A stretch of 64,000 nt of DNA from Pomacea canaliculata (lineage: Eukaryota; Mollusca; Gastropoda; Architaenioglossa; Ampullariidae). Positions 35,981 through 47,577 of this stretch are shown piece after piece. Below the pieces are notes generated by a model, which saw only the letters and a list, made by a program, of their open reading frames with translations, was not told the DNA's origin and did no database searches. Each line of letters starts with the position of its first letter. Position 1 is the first letter of the stretch. Position numbers and translations under genes: made by a program. The DNA is taken from positions 13,395,731 through 13,459,730 of the forward strand of contig NC_037602.1 in the NCBI RefSeq assembly GCF_003073045.1. The letters run 5' to 3'.

Positions 35981-37219
35981 TGTATTTGTATGTGTACTTT
36001 TATTTTCGCTGCTCATCTATCTATCGTCTTGAAAAGGCATGCATGCTGTGATCGAGATCGTGGAAAGCCTTAAGATCGGACCACAAAAACGGCAGAGTTT
36101 TTTTTAAGTGAAATGTTCCAGAAGAAATGATGTCACACTGCAGCAAGAGTTTCTCAGTGAAATGCTCCAGCAAAAAATATTCACCCAAAACCATCTTTCC
36201 AAAAGTCGAAGGAGCTGTTGTGTCTCTTTGGTAGGGGTGTACAGAGGAGACCATTTGTTTTCTAGCATTACTATAGCAACCATCACTACCGCTAGCATTC
36301 TTTTCCCACTGCCTCTGCCACAGCCTTCTCTGACTGGCAACAGCTACAGAGATAGTTACAGAGTTTTGTAGTAAAAGTTGACACTGACATTCATCTTACG
36401 AGCGCGCATACCGACACACTTGCTGTTATACACTTGAGCGAGCGCACTAGCAGACATGAGCGTATACAAACAAGAGGATAAACACACATGCATGGGTGAT
36501 GCCTGTCCATTATGCACAGCGACCACAGCTGAAACAAGAAAAAGTCGTGTACAGGCTGAAATCTAGAAACTTTTGGACGCACATGTGATTAACAACGATT
36601 ATCCGGACGATAATTTTTATTTATGTCGTACTACATAAATTGGAAGTGCAAAGTAATTCAAGTGTTATTCCTTGTTGAGAAAATACTACTCTGTTCACAT
36701 TATGTTATTAAAATATTACAAATCGATGAGAAAGTAGATGCAAGCAGACAGGAAGGATTGATATCAAACTCTAATGACTAAGTGATCACAGTTTCACACA
36801 ACAATAAATATAACCGATGGATACCTGCCATATGAATCACATAAATTAATTCCTATATTTTCAATGGTCCTTGGGAATCAGCGACATGGGATGAATTCTT
36901 AGTCCCCTCTAAATCAGTCGGGAAAAAGATGTTAGCTGTTAGAAGCTCTTTTGATCTCGCTTTGAATCATTCGCAGTCAACGCTGATTGTGATTGGTGAG
37001 TCCTCGTTGAACTTTTATATTTGTGCTGAGTGGTTTAACCCAAGTAGACATCATACCGTGTAACACTCGTATATGCTCTGCGAAAATTCTGCTGTTTGTC
37101 GTGAATTATTTAGAAGGGATGGCACGCAAACCCATATGCAACGCACTTTCTATCCTACTCATTGACATTAGGAGTTTAATATGACCATTACTCATTGGTA
37201 ATGATCTTTACGACGATGC

Positions 37220-37289
37220 CACTGGCGATTTAGATGATGACGATAAAGAAACAATACGTTTGCTGTCCTCTCGTGCTCCCGACTCAGCT
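37220..37289. other. Spacer between repeat units 1 and 2
   Basis: 70 bp starting CACTGGCGATTTAG, unrelated by eye to the other spacers. Confidence 0.7.
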
Positions 37290-37477
37290 TACCCAAACCC
37301 ATGTTTCTGTAAAGTTAGGGTGCATATTTGCGTGTACTAGCTTAATGCTTATATTTTCTATAAAAATGTATCTATGCAATTGCATATTTATTTACCAAAC
37401 ATTATTTAATGTTACAATATTTCTTTTATTATAAAGCTACATCTCGGATATTTCGTGCTTTTGTTTTAGTGATATTA

Positions 37478-38243
37478 TGTCAAGGACCAGTTTATTAGGG
37501 ACAGGAGGTTGTTGCCCCTGTCTTTTGTTTTCTTAAAGATTATTGCCCTTGTCTTACATATAAGAGTGTGTTGGTTGCGTCGCGGTTTCACGTCAGAACC
37601 CGACGTCATTTTATGACGTAATTTTAGTCTGAAGGAGAGTGAAAATTATTTGGAAGAGAGCAGACGGCTGTGAGCAGGGAAGAAAGGCGGACGTAAAGTG
37701 TGTGTGGTGTTCGCTTGGGATATTGTGTGTGTGTGTCGATCCCTGCAAGTTTATCTGTGGTGCCAGCCTCGGATCATGTGTTGATCCCCCGGAGTATATT
37801 TGTGGTGCCGGGAGTATATTTGAGGTGCCAGCCTTGGATCATGTGTTGATCCCCCGAAGTATATTTGTGGTGCCGGCCTGGGATCATGTGTTGATCCCCC
37901 GGAGTATATTTGTGGTGCCGGGAGTATATGTGTGGTGCCGGGAGAATATTTTTGGTGCCAGCTTTGGTTCATTTGTTGAACCCCTAAATTCGTGCAGTGG
38001 AGTGTCGAGAACACCATAAGACGGTACACGGACTGTGTGTATGTGTGTGTTGAACGTTAATGAGCACACGAACCTTGCAGATTGAAACGGACTTTGTATA
38101 GATTTCGTTAATATCGATTGCGTTGAAGTTTTTGTTGCCCTCGACAAATCTTTGTGTTATATGGTTGAAAGAACACGCAAGGGGACGCGTGCGTGTGTAG
38201 AGTGAGAAAGAGTGATTTTTAAAAAAAAGCAGCGTTCCTGACA
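37478..38243 (+). mobile_element. Solo LTR (766 bp) with 5-bp target duplication
   Basis: Begins TGTCAAGG and ends CCTGACA (TG...CA ends with inverted TGTCA/TGACA), flanked on both sides by TATTA (37473-37477 and 38244-38248). Unit 1 holds the empty site, GATATTAATCG. A TATAAG box lies at 37559-37564. A 5-bp duplication and TG...CA ends are typical of Gypsy or BEL/Pao LTR retrotransposons. No internal region remains, so it arose by LTR-LTR recombination. Orientation is inferred from the TATA box. Confidence 0.85.
37740..37985 (+). repeat. Minisatellite inside the solo LTR
   Basis: Two interleaved motifs repeat: ATCATGTGTTGATCCCCC (three clear copies, plus a fourth diverged) and AGTATATTTGTGGTGCCGG (about six). 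They lie downstream of the TATA box, in what would be the transcribed R/U5 part of the LTR. Confidence 0.75.
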
Positions 38244-39227
38244 TATTAATCGAATAGTGTCCACTGCCACAAGTTGAATAATTATCTCCCTTTTATTAAA
38301 AACTCCGCCCATCCAAAACCCCTTCTACGTAAGTTTTTGTGCTCATCTCTTCTCCTGTCAGCGTGCATTAACAGCATTTCGACGATCATCTTCAAGTCTG
38401 ATGATTTAATGTGGCGTCAACTCGCGTGGTTTGTATTAGATAGACCAGCTCACATGTACGCATCGACATTGCCCTTGTGAAAACTGTTTCAAGCCTTCGA
38501 TTGTCTCCCTTTCCACCAACCCATTGCCCCGTCCCTTTTTATGAACACAAAATTGTTTGTTTGTTTGTTTGTTTTTTTAAAGTATAAGTAAAAGATTAAA
38601 ATGTCAATCAACACGTTTTCCTTAAAAAAAAAGTGTGAGTATGAGTGTGTGTATGTTTGTTTATTCACTGTAGCTCAATGCGCTATCGAAGCGATCGAGT
38701 GATCGAGGCATGGTGAAGAGGAAGCCAGCCAATACATCCGAACAATTCACACTTCAGAATATTACATACAGTCCAGCTGCAAACCACAACACACAATCAA
38801 AAGAAATTACAATTAACGACAACATAGACTTTTACACCGAAAACCTCTTAAGGTACTACAGTCTCAGTCAAAAGGATTCAAAAGTCGCTATTATGAAATC
38901 CTGACTTGGAATACAGCCTAATTAATGAGCATACTGAATATGCAATTTCTTGGCGAAAACATTTTAGCAAAATAAAAAATATATAGCAGATGTTAAGCTT
39001 AAATGATCTGAGAACAGCATTGTACATAAAATCTTGGGCGCTTGCACTGACTTGCGCAGTAATTTACAGGGACAAGACATACACACTCTTTTCGCTTCAG
39101 TACATAAAAATAGTATATTTTCTCTTTCTCCAAGGTACTAAGTGTTGTAAGATTTCTTTGTTGTTGTCAGAAGGTGTGTAATGTGACAGGATATTTTTTC
39201 TTGCTTTTACTGACAGTGGTATGTCTG

Positions 39228-39673
39228 TCAACACATCAAGAAATGACCTATGATCTCTCTCATCATGTCATTTCCTGGGGAAATGGAAAACAGGGAAAAC
39301 AATGCAGACAGGGTGTTTATCTCTCCCTAACAGCATTTTCCAAGCAATAAATTACGTTTGTTTAGAGAACCACAGGAAGAGTTTGTACCTGTTCTGTGGC
39401 AGTACCGCCAAGCACTTTCAGAAATGAAGAAATATTGTTTCAGCTTAATCTGGAGTCTGTCTTCCTCCAGCAAAACGTCAGACACACAATAGCCGTCAAA
39501 GTGACTCTTCGCGATAACTGATTTCACCATATCTTTTTCTCCATCTAAACGCCAGTCTGATATCTTTTTCCAACCATGGCACCTTTCATATAAATATACT
39601 TACCATGAAGGCCTCTAAAAGCTACAGGTACATTTTCTAGAAACGTCTGCAAGTTTTGATTAAGGTCTTCCAT
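39228..39673 (-). CDS. Three-exon small gene of unknown function, unit 2 copy (90 aa)
   Basis: Exons 39673-39604, 39544-39389 and 39274-39228 join in frame into 90 residues. Donors are GTAAGT and GTACAA; acceptors are GCGTTTAG and TTTCCCCAG. The product starts MEDLNQNLQTFLENVPVAF, continues with SDVLLEEDRLQIKLKQYF and SAWRYCHRTG, and ends GHFLMC. It has no signal peptide or membrane helix and is predicted mostly helical by eye. I do not recognise the family. In this copy the frame stays open upstream of the ATG to an acceptor at 39739 because one A is missing; the other copies have that A, so the ATG start is preferred. Splice sites and frame hold in several copies, which argues for real exons, but expression is unknown and the first exon could be internal. 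Confidence 0.5.
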
Positions 39674-39885
39674 GATGCTCCCATATCTCAAATTTGTCGC
39701 GTTAGTAGCCTCATGTCCGAGGTCTGTATCACGCTTAACTAAAGATAGACGTATTGTAAAGTGTGTGAGGACATTCTACTGTATAAGATCTCAGTCATGT
39801 CTTTTCTGTCAATGACTAGAGCTGGATGTGTTGGTAGTAATGTTCAAAAGAGGTGGGTCGGTGGTATCTGGACACACAGACGGGC

Positions 39886-40128
39886 TCAGGCCGGGCACCT
39901 GATGGTCTCAAACTCCAGCAAGACGCTGATGACGACGAAGATGACGTAGAGGACGAGCATGAGAACGCCCATGACCTTGCTCATGCGCCAGCGGCACACA
40001 GCGATGACGATGATGACGGCTACCAGCATGAGGAAAAGGAGGATGATGGAGCAGAGCAGGCCTTTGCTGTTCACATGGTATGGTCGCCTCGGAACACTGC
40101 CACAAACAGCAGCCATGGAACTGGAAGC
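39886..40128 (-). pseudogene. SLC24-type C-terminal exon, unit 2, frameshifted
   Basis: Same exon as 34368-34611 but one base shorter. The deletion falls in the codons for FRGEPYH, so the correct frame meets TGA a few codons later. The two membrane helices and the stop are otherwise preserved in the shifted frame. Confidence 0.85.
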
Positions 40129-40581
40129 CTGCCAAGCAAGTAAACACGGCTGCGATTGCATCAAGGAGTTCTGAGGGTGGAACTGGTGGTATAATCCGAC
40201 CCAGCATCTTAAGTTATACACATAAATAATCCACCGTATAAGACATGTTTCTTATTCTTATTTAAACAGAAAAAAAAAAACATATTTTTTTTGGCCGTAC
40301 ACATTTTGCGTCAGATCACATCCCACTATGAGTAGTGGCCCTGTAAAAATAAATGGTACATGCAGAGAAAGAACAGCCTGCCTGAACGCAGGACATCCGA
40401 TCCTCGGGGTATCAATCACAAGCCCTTATAGTCGCTGTGTGGTCTAGTATACATTAACAAATGGTGACAATGTGAGCAGAACTGAATAGACCTACAAAGG
40501 ATTCTTATTAAGAAACCCACAACCAGAAAGACAGAGATAGAGAAGAAACAGTTAGAGGCAAAAAGATTCTCCACAGTGTAC

Positions 40582-40719
40582 CCAACGGTGATGTCGAAGA
40601 GGTTGCTCCCAACAGAGCTGGACACTGTCATATCACCAAAGCCTTTCTTGGCAACGATGACGCTGGTGATGAGGTTATGGGATGCTTGTGCCAGCAGCCA
40701 GAATGGTCAAGCCCATCAC
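40582..40719 (-). pseudogene. SLC24-type alpha-2 exon, unit 2, frameshifted
   Basis: One base longer than the unit 1 exon. The insertion lies in the GTSIPDL block (CCCATAACC in place of CCCAGACC), giving an in-frame stop right after SIP. The ion-binding repeat is therefore destroyed in this copy. Confidence 0.85.
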
Positions 40720-42759
40720 CTGTCACAGGCGTAGTGCATTTCTTTACCTTTCAACGGCTTTACCTAGTCCACGTCCAACAAAAATGAAGGTTAGAACTGC
40801 TGACAGGTTTAAAAAAAAAGCGAGAATCTACAGCACTGTGTTTGTGACAAAACTGAACTATTGCAGTTAAAATAAAGTGGCAAGAAAAGGGAGAAAAAGG
40901 GCAGCAGGATTTAGTCCCTTAATCCAGATCCTGTTCTTGCTGCTGTGTTTTGTGTTCTTTGTTTGGTGCTTCCTATGCTTTAGAGATGTCAAGGTATAAA
41001 TGAAGCACGGAATCAGTTTACTTTTTCTCAACTTTGTTCTGTTCAGCGAACATGCTTGCCTCTCAACAACCATCGCAGTTTCTTTCCGCTTTGAACAGTG
41101 GCCACACAACAATCACAACGCGAGTCATTGCAGTTGTCACACTCGGCTCCCGGTTCCAAACCTGAGTCTCTCGGCTCTTTAGTAAAACAAGAGTCAATCA
41201 CAGAGGAGACGCCATGAAGTCAGACATTGGCTTGTTCTCTAACTTTGACTTGACGCTTGTTTCTTCCAAACATTGTGCTATGGCAAGATACAACTTTGTA
41301 CGCAAGTCGCGCTGAGTGAATGCCATATCGATACTTTGATAAACACAAAGCCTTCGAGGCCTGACCTTTCATCTGATAAATCCCCTGGGGTCCCAGAAAA
41401 TCTCTTTAATGGTCACTGAACGGCACTGCGCTAAATTAGAACTCAAACCACCTGATCGGCCTATATTTAAGCCCTTCTCCCCACATATCCCATCATGTGT
41501 ACTTGTATGTGTACTTTTATTTTCGCTGCTCATCTATCTATCGTCTTGAAAAGGCATGCATGCTGTGATCGAGATCTTGGAAAGCCTTAAGATCGGACCA
41601 CAAAAACGGCAGAGATTTTTTTTTAAGTGAAATGTTCCAGAAGAAATGATGTCACACTGCAGCAAGAGTTTCTCAGTGAAATGCTCCAGTAAAAAATATT
41701 CACCCAAAACCATCTTTCCAAAAGTCGAGGGTGGCTGTTGTGTCTGTTTGGTAGGGGTGTACAGAGGAGACCATTTGTGTTCTAGCATTACTATAGCAAC
41801 CATCGCTACCGCTAGCATTCTTTTCCCACTGCCTCTGCCACAGCCTTCTCTGACTGGCAACAGCTACAGAGATAGTTACAGAGTTTTGTAGTAAAAGTTG
41901 ACACTGACATTCATCTTACGAGCGCGCATACCGACAAACTTGCTGTTATACACTTGCGCGAGCGCACTAGCAGACATGAGCGTATACAAACAAGAGGATA
42001 AACACACATGCATGGGTGATGCCTGTCCAATATGCACAGCGACCACAGCTGAAACAAGAAAAAGTCGTGTACAGGCTGAAATCTAGAAACTTTTGGACGC
42101 ACATGTGATTAACAACGATTATCCGGACGATCATTTTTTTTTTTGTATGTCGTACGACATAAATTGGAAGTGCAAAGTAATTCAAGTGTTATTCCTTGTT
42201 GAGAAAATATTACTCTGTTCACATTATGTTATTAAAATATTACAAATCGATGAGAAAGTAGATGCAAGCAGACAGGAAGGATTTATATCAAACTCTAATG
42301 AATAAGTGATCACAGTTTCACACAACAATAAATATAATCGATGGATACCTGCCATATGAATCCCATAAATTAATTCCTGTATTTTCAATGGTCCTTGGGA
42401 ATCAGCGACATGGGATGAATTCTTAGTCCCCTCTAAATTAGTCGGGAAAAAGATGTCAGATGTTAGAAGCTCTTTTAATCTCGCTCTGAATCATTCGCAG
42501 TCAACGTTGATTGTGATTGGTGAGTCGTGGAACTTTTATATTTGTGCAAAGTGGTTTAACCCAAGTAGACATCATACCGCGAGACAACGTATATACTCTG
42601 CGAAAATTCTGCTGTCCGTCGTGAATTATTTAGAGGGGATGGCAAGCAAACCCATACGCAACGCACTTTCTAACCTACTCATTGACATTAGGAGTTTAAT
42701 ATGACCATTACTCCATGGTAATGATCTTTACGACGATGCCAGCAGATGAAACTCGGGAA

Positions 42760-45700
42760 TTTTTTTTTCCATGTTTGTTTATTCAAACATTAAAAAAACA
42801 AGGGTAAACAAAGTATTAACAAGAATATACAAGTGTCAAAAACAAGAGTTCTTTTCACATATTTGAAATCTGGGTTACGAAAAGTCATTGTTCATTTGAT
42901 GCTTTCACATAATCTTCTTTCAAGTTGCGTCGGGGGTGCGGCGAGGAGGATTTCCCCCTCTCGCTCTGTTGCTTTCACATTAGCTTACCCCACAGGTCGA
43001 GGTAGTGCTCTTCTGGCAAAGTGTCTTTGTCCTTCTTCAATCTGGCGTTGACCCTCGAGGTGAAGGCGTCTGCTATCTGGGGTGGTGGTACAATGAGTCT
43101 GTGGAGGCGTGCTTTGTTTCTTAGTGTCCATATTGCTTGTTTGTACTCTGTGAGAACGATGGTTGCTGCTGTTTGGGATGCTGTCGATAAGGCGGGTGGG
43201 AGGGTGTTGAAGCGTATGCAGGCTAGTGTGGGTGCTGTGTTTGCGAGTTTGTTCAACAGTGTGGCTAGTTGCTTGTGTGCTTGCTGTAGGTGCGTGCAGT
43301 GGAAGAGAGGATGTGTTCTGTTGTTTCGCTTTTGTTGTGGCAGAAGGCGCACATCTTTTGTTTTGTTATGCCTCTGCGGTGTAGGGTGTCTGCGACTGGG
43401 AGGATGTCGTGTGCAATTTTGAAAGACGTGTCTAAGGTGCATGGGTCTACGTGTTTGTTGCTGAGGTGTTTGAATGTGTTTGCGAAGTTTATTCGTGGGA
43501 AGGCTTGGAGTACTCTTGGGGGTATAGTGCGTTTGGTTAGAAGTGCTTGATATAGAGTTTTCGTTTTCGTGTCTGAGTTCAAACTGAAGTAGGGGTCTGC
43601 CGCGAGAAGGTTGTTGAGAGCTGTGCGGCAAGCCTGGTAGAAAGGGGGTATGTCTTTGGTGCTGTGTGGATGCTTGTTGGAAGGGGTAGTTGCTGAACCT
43701 CCTCCTCAGGTCTAGCCCCAAACCATTAGGTGCCGTAGTGTGTCCAGTCCTGTTCGTCATTGCCGAACAGTCCTGTCACCTGGGCCAGGATGTGGCTTTC
43801 CGTCTTGGAGGGTATGTTCAGCAGGCCTATCCTCCCTTCTTTGGGGTGCAGGTAGAGGTCTTCCGTTTAATTGGTTCGTGACCATCGTTCCATAGAAAAC
43901 GGAAGATGGCCTTTCTATTTGTGTGAGTAGTGTGGTGGTATTGGTAATACTGAGGATAGGTACCACAGTTTTGACAAGACTGTGGTGTTTATGATGTTGG
44001 CTTTTTCATATAGTGAGATGCGGCGGAAGTCTGGAGAGATTCAGTGTTGCAGTTTATCTTTGTCAGGACTGGGTGCCAAATGTCGTCTTGTGTGACGTCA
44101 CCGAAAGGCACCCCGTATATTGTCAGTTTGTCCGTCCATGTAATGTCTGGGGCTTGTCGATGTCTCTCCTCCATTTTCCTATGAGCATGCCATTTGTTTT
44201 TTGTTATGTTTTAGTTTGGCGCCTGAAGCCTTACTGTACTGGTGGAAGTGTGTTATCACCCTCCTGATGACTGGTGGTTATTGAGAAAGAAGTTGCTGTC
44301 GTCTGCGTATGCAGACACTTTGCACTCCCCGGTTTGCCCGGTATGGAGATCCCTTTAATGTGTTTGTCTTGCCTTATTTTGATGAGGACAGGTTCAAGGC
44401 ATAGAATGTACAGCAAGGGAGAAAGGCTGCAGCCTTGTCTGACAGACCTGGTTATTCTGAAAGAGTCGGAGACGTGTTGGTTTACGATGACACTGCTGTG
44501 TATGTCTGTGTATATCGTGGATATCCAATGTAAGAAGTGTGTGTTGAAGCCAAAGGCTTGGAGGGTTTGCAGGAGGTATTGGTGTGAGACTCTGTCGAAA
44601 GCTTTCTCCTGGTCTACTGATAAGATGAGATTTGAGTAGCCTCTATTGTTGCAGTATTCTATTATGTCTCTTATTAGGTGGCAGTTGTTTGTTATAGACC
44701 TACCGGGATTCCGCATGTTGGTTGCTGTGGATGACTTGGTGTAGGTGTGGTTTGATGCGATTGCAGAGTGTTTTGGTGAGTATTTTGTAGTCTGTGTTGA
44801 GGAGTGATATGGTCTGTAGTTTGTCATCGTGTTGGGGTTGTTGGGGTCTTTACAGATTTAGAGTGATGTAAGATTCTTTTTGCGTTTTTTGTCAGGTGAC
44901 CAGCCTCGTATGTTGCGGTGTATACTTTGATTAGTATGGGTCCAAGGTGTTTGAGGAAGGCTGAGTAGAATTCTTTTGGTAGGCCGTCAGAGCCTGGCGT
45001 TTTTATTTGGTTTCATGCCCTTGAGGGCATTTTCTATTTTCTGATAAAGTTATTGTGTGCCTAAGTTCTCTGTCGCCTCGCCGTCTAGTTGTGGGAGGTC
45101 TTGTAGAAGGTGTTTTTGGGTTTCGGTCTGTGGTCTCTGCTGTGTATAGTTGTGAGTAGAAGGCCTGAAAGAGTTGAGTATATCGCTCGGGTTTGTTCGA
45201 AGCTGCCCATCTTGACCTATGATGTTGGCTATAGTTTTTGCGTTTACCTCGTTGGAGTTCTTTTTGGCAGAAAAGTTACTTGGTGTTCCGGTGCGGATCC
45301 TAGCGGTGTTCTAGCCCGGATTTGGGCGCCTGTTGTTTTCTCCCCTTGTAGTTGTTGCAGTCTGTTTTTGATGGTGTTCATTCCAGCTAAGTTTTTGTGT
45401 TGTTCTAGTATTCGGTATTGTGCACTGAGGGCTCAATTTCCTTGTTTTCTGGCTTTTTGCTTTTGCGTTTGCTGTGTTGGATTGTTATGTCTTTGATTCT
45501 TTCTTTTAGTCGGTCCACCAGTCTAGGAGGGAGGGGCCTTGTAGCTTGGTTAGTGAGGCGAAGTGTAGGAGGGTGTTGATTTTTACTGGTATAGTCTGTG
45601 TCTTGCAAGAGTGATGTATTGAATTTCCAGAAGCTCTTGCCTACGTTGGTTGTTGTGTCGTGTGTGAGAGTTCTATTTGTACATAGTCGTGGTCAGAGAA

Positions 45701-47577
45701 AGGGCACACTATGTGTTCGGCCGTGAGTGCGTGTTGGGCTAGGCTGTGAGAGATGAAGATTTTGTCCAAGTCTACAGCCTACCTGGGAGCTATGCCATGT
45801 AACGCTCGTCGTGTTGGGGTTGCAGGAGTCTGTATGCGTCTACAAGTCTATGGTCCCTTACCGCTGCCGATAGTTCGGCGTGGCCGACCCTTGCCTGTCT
45901 CTGGGTTGCCCCCTATTTTGTCTAATGCGGAGTTAGCGATGCAGTTGAAAATCTCCAGCGAGGATTTGCGGGTGAGATGTTGCTAAAAGTGGGTATAAAT
46001 CTTGAAGAAATTTTTACGCTCGCGCAGGTCGTTGGGGCGTAAATGTTGGTGATTTGCATCGTGCATGCGTTGATCGTTACTGTGGCTGTTATATACTACC
46101 GAGGAAATCGGTCTGAAAGTGTGTATTTCCGCATTTAGTTTGTTGTTTATGTACAGGGCTGCCCCCTTACCTCTTGGGGTGGTGAGCGACCATATTATTT
46201 GCGTCGAGTTCTGGGCGATCTCGTTCCTATCTGCAGGGAATCTATGTGTGTTTCCTGAGTAAGAGGATGTCTATGTTGTGGTTCCGTATGTGTTGGTGAA
46301 GTGCGTTGATTTTGTGGTCGTGTCGGAGTCCTCTGCAGTTGAGGGTTGATATGCGCAATGTCGCCGTTTGTGTTACGAGGTGGAGTGTGATGATGGTGGA
46401 TACAGTGTGGCGAAGTGCATGGTGTTCTAGTGCTGGCGTTTTTGTGTTGTGTTGTGTGGGGAGGTACTCACTGCGTGGTTGGGGGTTGTCGCGCCAGTCA
46501 TTTGAAAAGCAGGGCCGTTGTTGACGTCTTTAGACAAGTAGAGTTATTGTCCACATAGGTGCGGTGGCGACAGTTATCACAGGGGGTAAAACCCAGGAAA
46601 CACACAGGTGCGAAAGTCTTTCTGAAATCTCCTCCGCTGTTGTAGCGTTGAAAGAGGGGCACTTTTGAAACAGGTAAAACATGTTATTGCCACATAGTGT
46701 CGTCATCGTCGATCATTGTGGCGTCGTCGTCTCGGGCGATGGCTCGTTCCTTGCTGCGTTTGCTGGTTCGGTGTGTCTGTCGTACGTTATCGATGTGTAA
46801 GTCCTTTAGGCACAGAACCCCGGGGAGCTGCGGTTGGGTGGCGCTGTAACGAATCGAAACTCCGGGCGTATCTAAACGTATGGTATAGTCTGCGCATGCG
46901 CACGAAGCGAAACTTCACTACCACCTGGTAGTTTTAGCTTGAAATAAAAGTAAAGGATGAACATTACGCGACATACAAATAAAATGCATTGCAAAAGCAA
47001 AAATTACAACTCCTAATATGCTTTGATTGGTTTTTGATAAATAAACATCAGATGGATTAGTAATATAATTTCTTGGGTTTATTTTATCAAAACCAGCCTC
47101 AAAAGCATATAGTGAGTTGTATAATTTTGCTTTTGCAATGACCATTTTATTTCGTAATGTTTTGTAATGCTTTCATCCTTTACTTTTATTTCAAGTAAAC
47201 TACAGGCGGTAGTGAAGTTTCGCTTCGTGCGCATGCGCATCCATATATACCCATACGTTTAGAAACGCCCGGAGGTTTCGATTCGTTACAGCGCTTCTTG
47301 GGGGCGTACTGGTGGGCTCTCCTGGCTATAGCTATAGTTTTGATTCTTGCTGTTGGGGTCCAAGGTTGGAGGGGGAGTCCTTTTAGGCACAGAGCCCCTC
47401 GGGGTCGCGTGTGATGGCGGACTTGGGGTGTTGTACAGTGGAGCGTTCCTGGCCTTGGGGTTTGTCGTGTAGGGGTGAGCGGTGAGGGTGGAGTGGTGGA
47501 GGGAGGAGGTGGGGGTGGTGGTGGGGACGACTCATCATCGGACGCGTCCGCGTTTCGCACTCCGAAACGTCGGTCAC
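42760..47577 (-). mobile_element. Tx1/L1-like LINE, inactivated
   Basis: Read on the minus strand: a Pro-rich ORF1 C terminus (47577-46690, split by a foldback element), ending DDDDTMWQ; an endonuclease start ISTLNCRGLR and INALHQHIRNHNIDILLL (about 46360-46260, soon with stops); a reverse transcriptase segment (44827-44231) with LSVDQEKAFDRVSHQYLL, VRQGCSLSPLLYILCLEP and, in another frame, VSAYADDSNFF (44290-44320); then a C-terminal domain (43760-42975) ending HYLDLWGKLM. The 3' end has AATAAA and a poly(A) run (plus T-run 42760-42768), as expected for L1/Tx1 elements. Many frameshifts and stops; a 5' truncation near 47577 is likely. It sits 20 bp beyond the end of repeat unit 2. Confidence 0.8.
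46841..47294. mobile_element. Foldback (palindromic) element nested in the LINE ORF1
   Basis: The two halves are inverted copies: GCGCTGTAACGAATCGAAAC at 46841 returns as its reverse complement ending at 47294, and GCGCATGCGCACGAAGCGAA returns near 47220-47240. The similarity continues inward to a centre near 47067, past a TTTTATTT/AAATAAAA block. The element is 454 bp with no coding capacity. No target duplication could be fixed. It separates ORF1 parts reading RGALCLKGL and PGVLCLKDL. Confidence 0.8.

Larger units (their letters stand above)
32537..37219 (+). mobile_element. Repeat unit 1, complete (4.68 kb)
   Basis: Starts TACCCAAACCCATG and ends CGACGATGC, with the hairpin GACCATTAC-6 nt-GTAATGATC at 37183-37206. 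On the minus strand it carries two SLC24-type exons and three further small exons. Its length of 4683 bp matches unit 2 (4679 bp once the solo LTR and one target repeat are removed). There are no terminal inverted repeats, and no transposase, Rep or helicase frame was seen, so it would be non-autonomous. Captured exons and an end hairpin suggest a Helitron/Helentron-like origin by inference, but the end is not the canonical CTRR. Tandem segmental duplication is the alternative. Confidence 0.6.
37290..42739 (+). mobile_element. Repeat unit 2, complete, interrupted by a solo LTR
   Basis: Starts TACCCAAACCCATG and ends CGACGATGC; hairpin at 42703-42726. Its content order matches unit 1: three small exons, two SLC24-type exons, non-coding right third. 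The solo LTR at 37478-38243 accounts for the extra length. The sequence beyond the right end (CAGCAGATGAAACTC) differs from that beyond units 0, 1 and 3. Confidence 0.6.

Noticed and set aside
37740..37985. CRISPR-like regular repeats
   Set aside because: The repeats have no unique spacers of constant length and lie within an LTR in an animal genome; this is a minisatellite.
43021..43422. Plus-strand Cys/Leu-rich frames over 43.0-45.5 kb
   Set aside because: They are shadows of the Tx1-like LINE on the minus strand.
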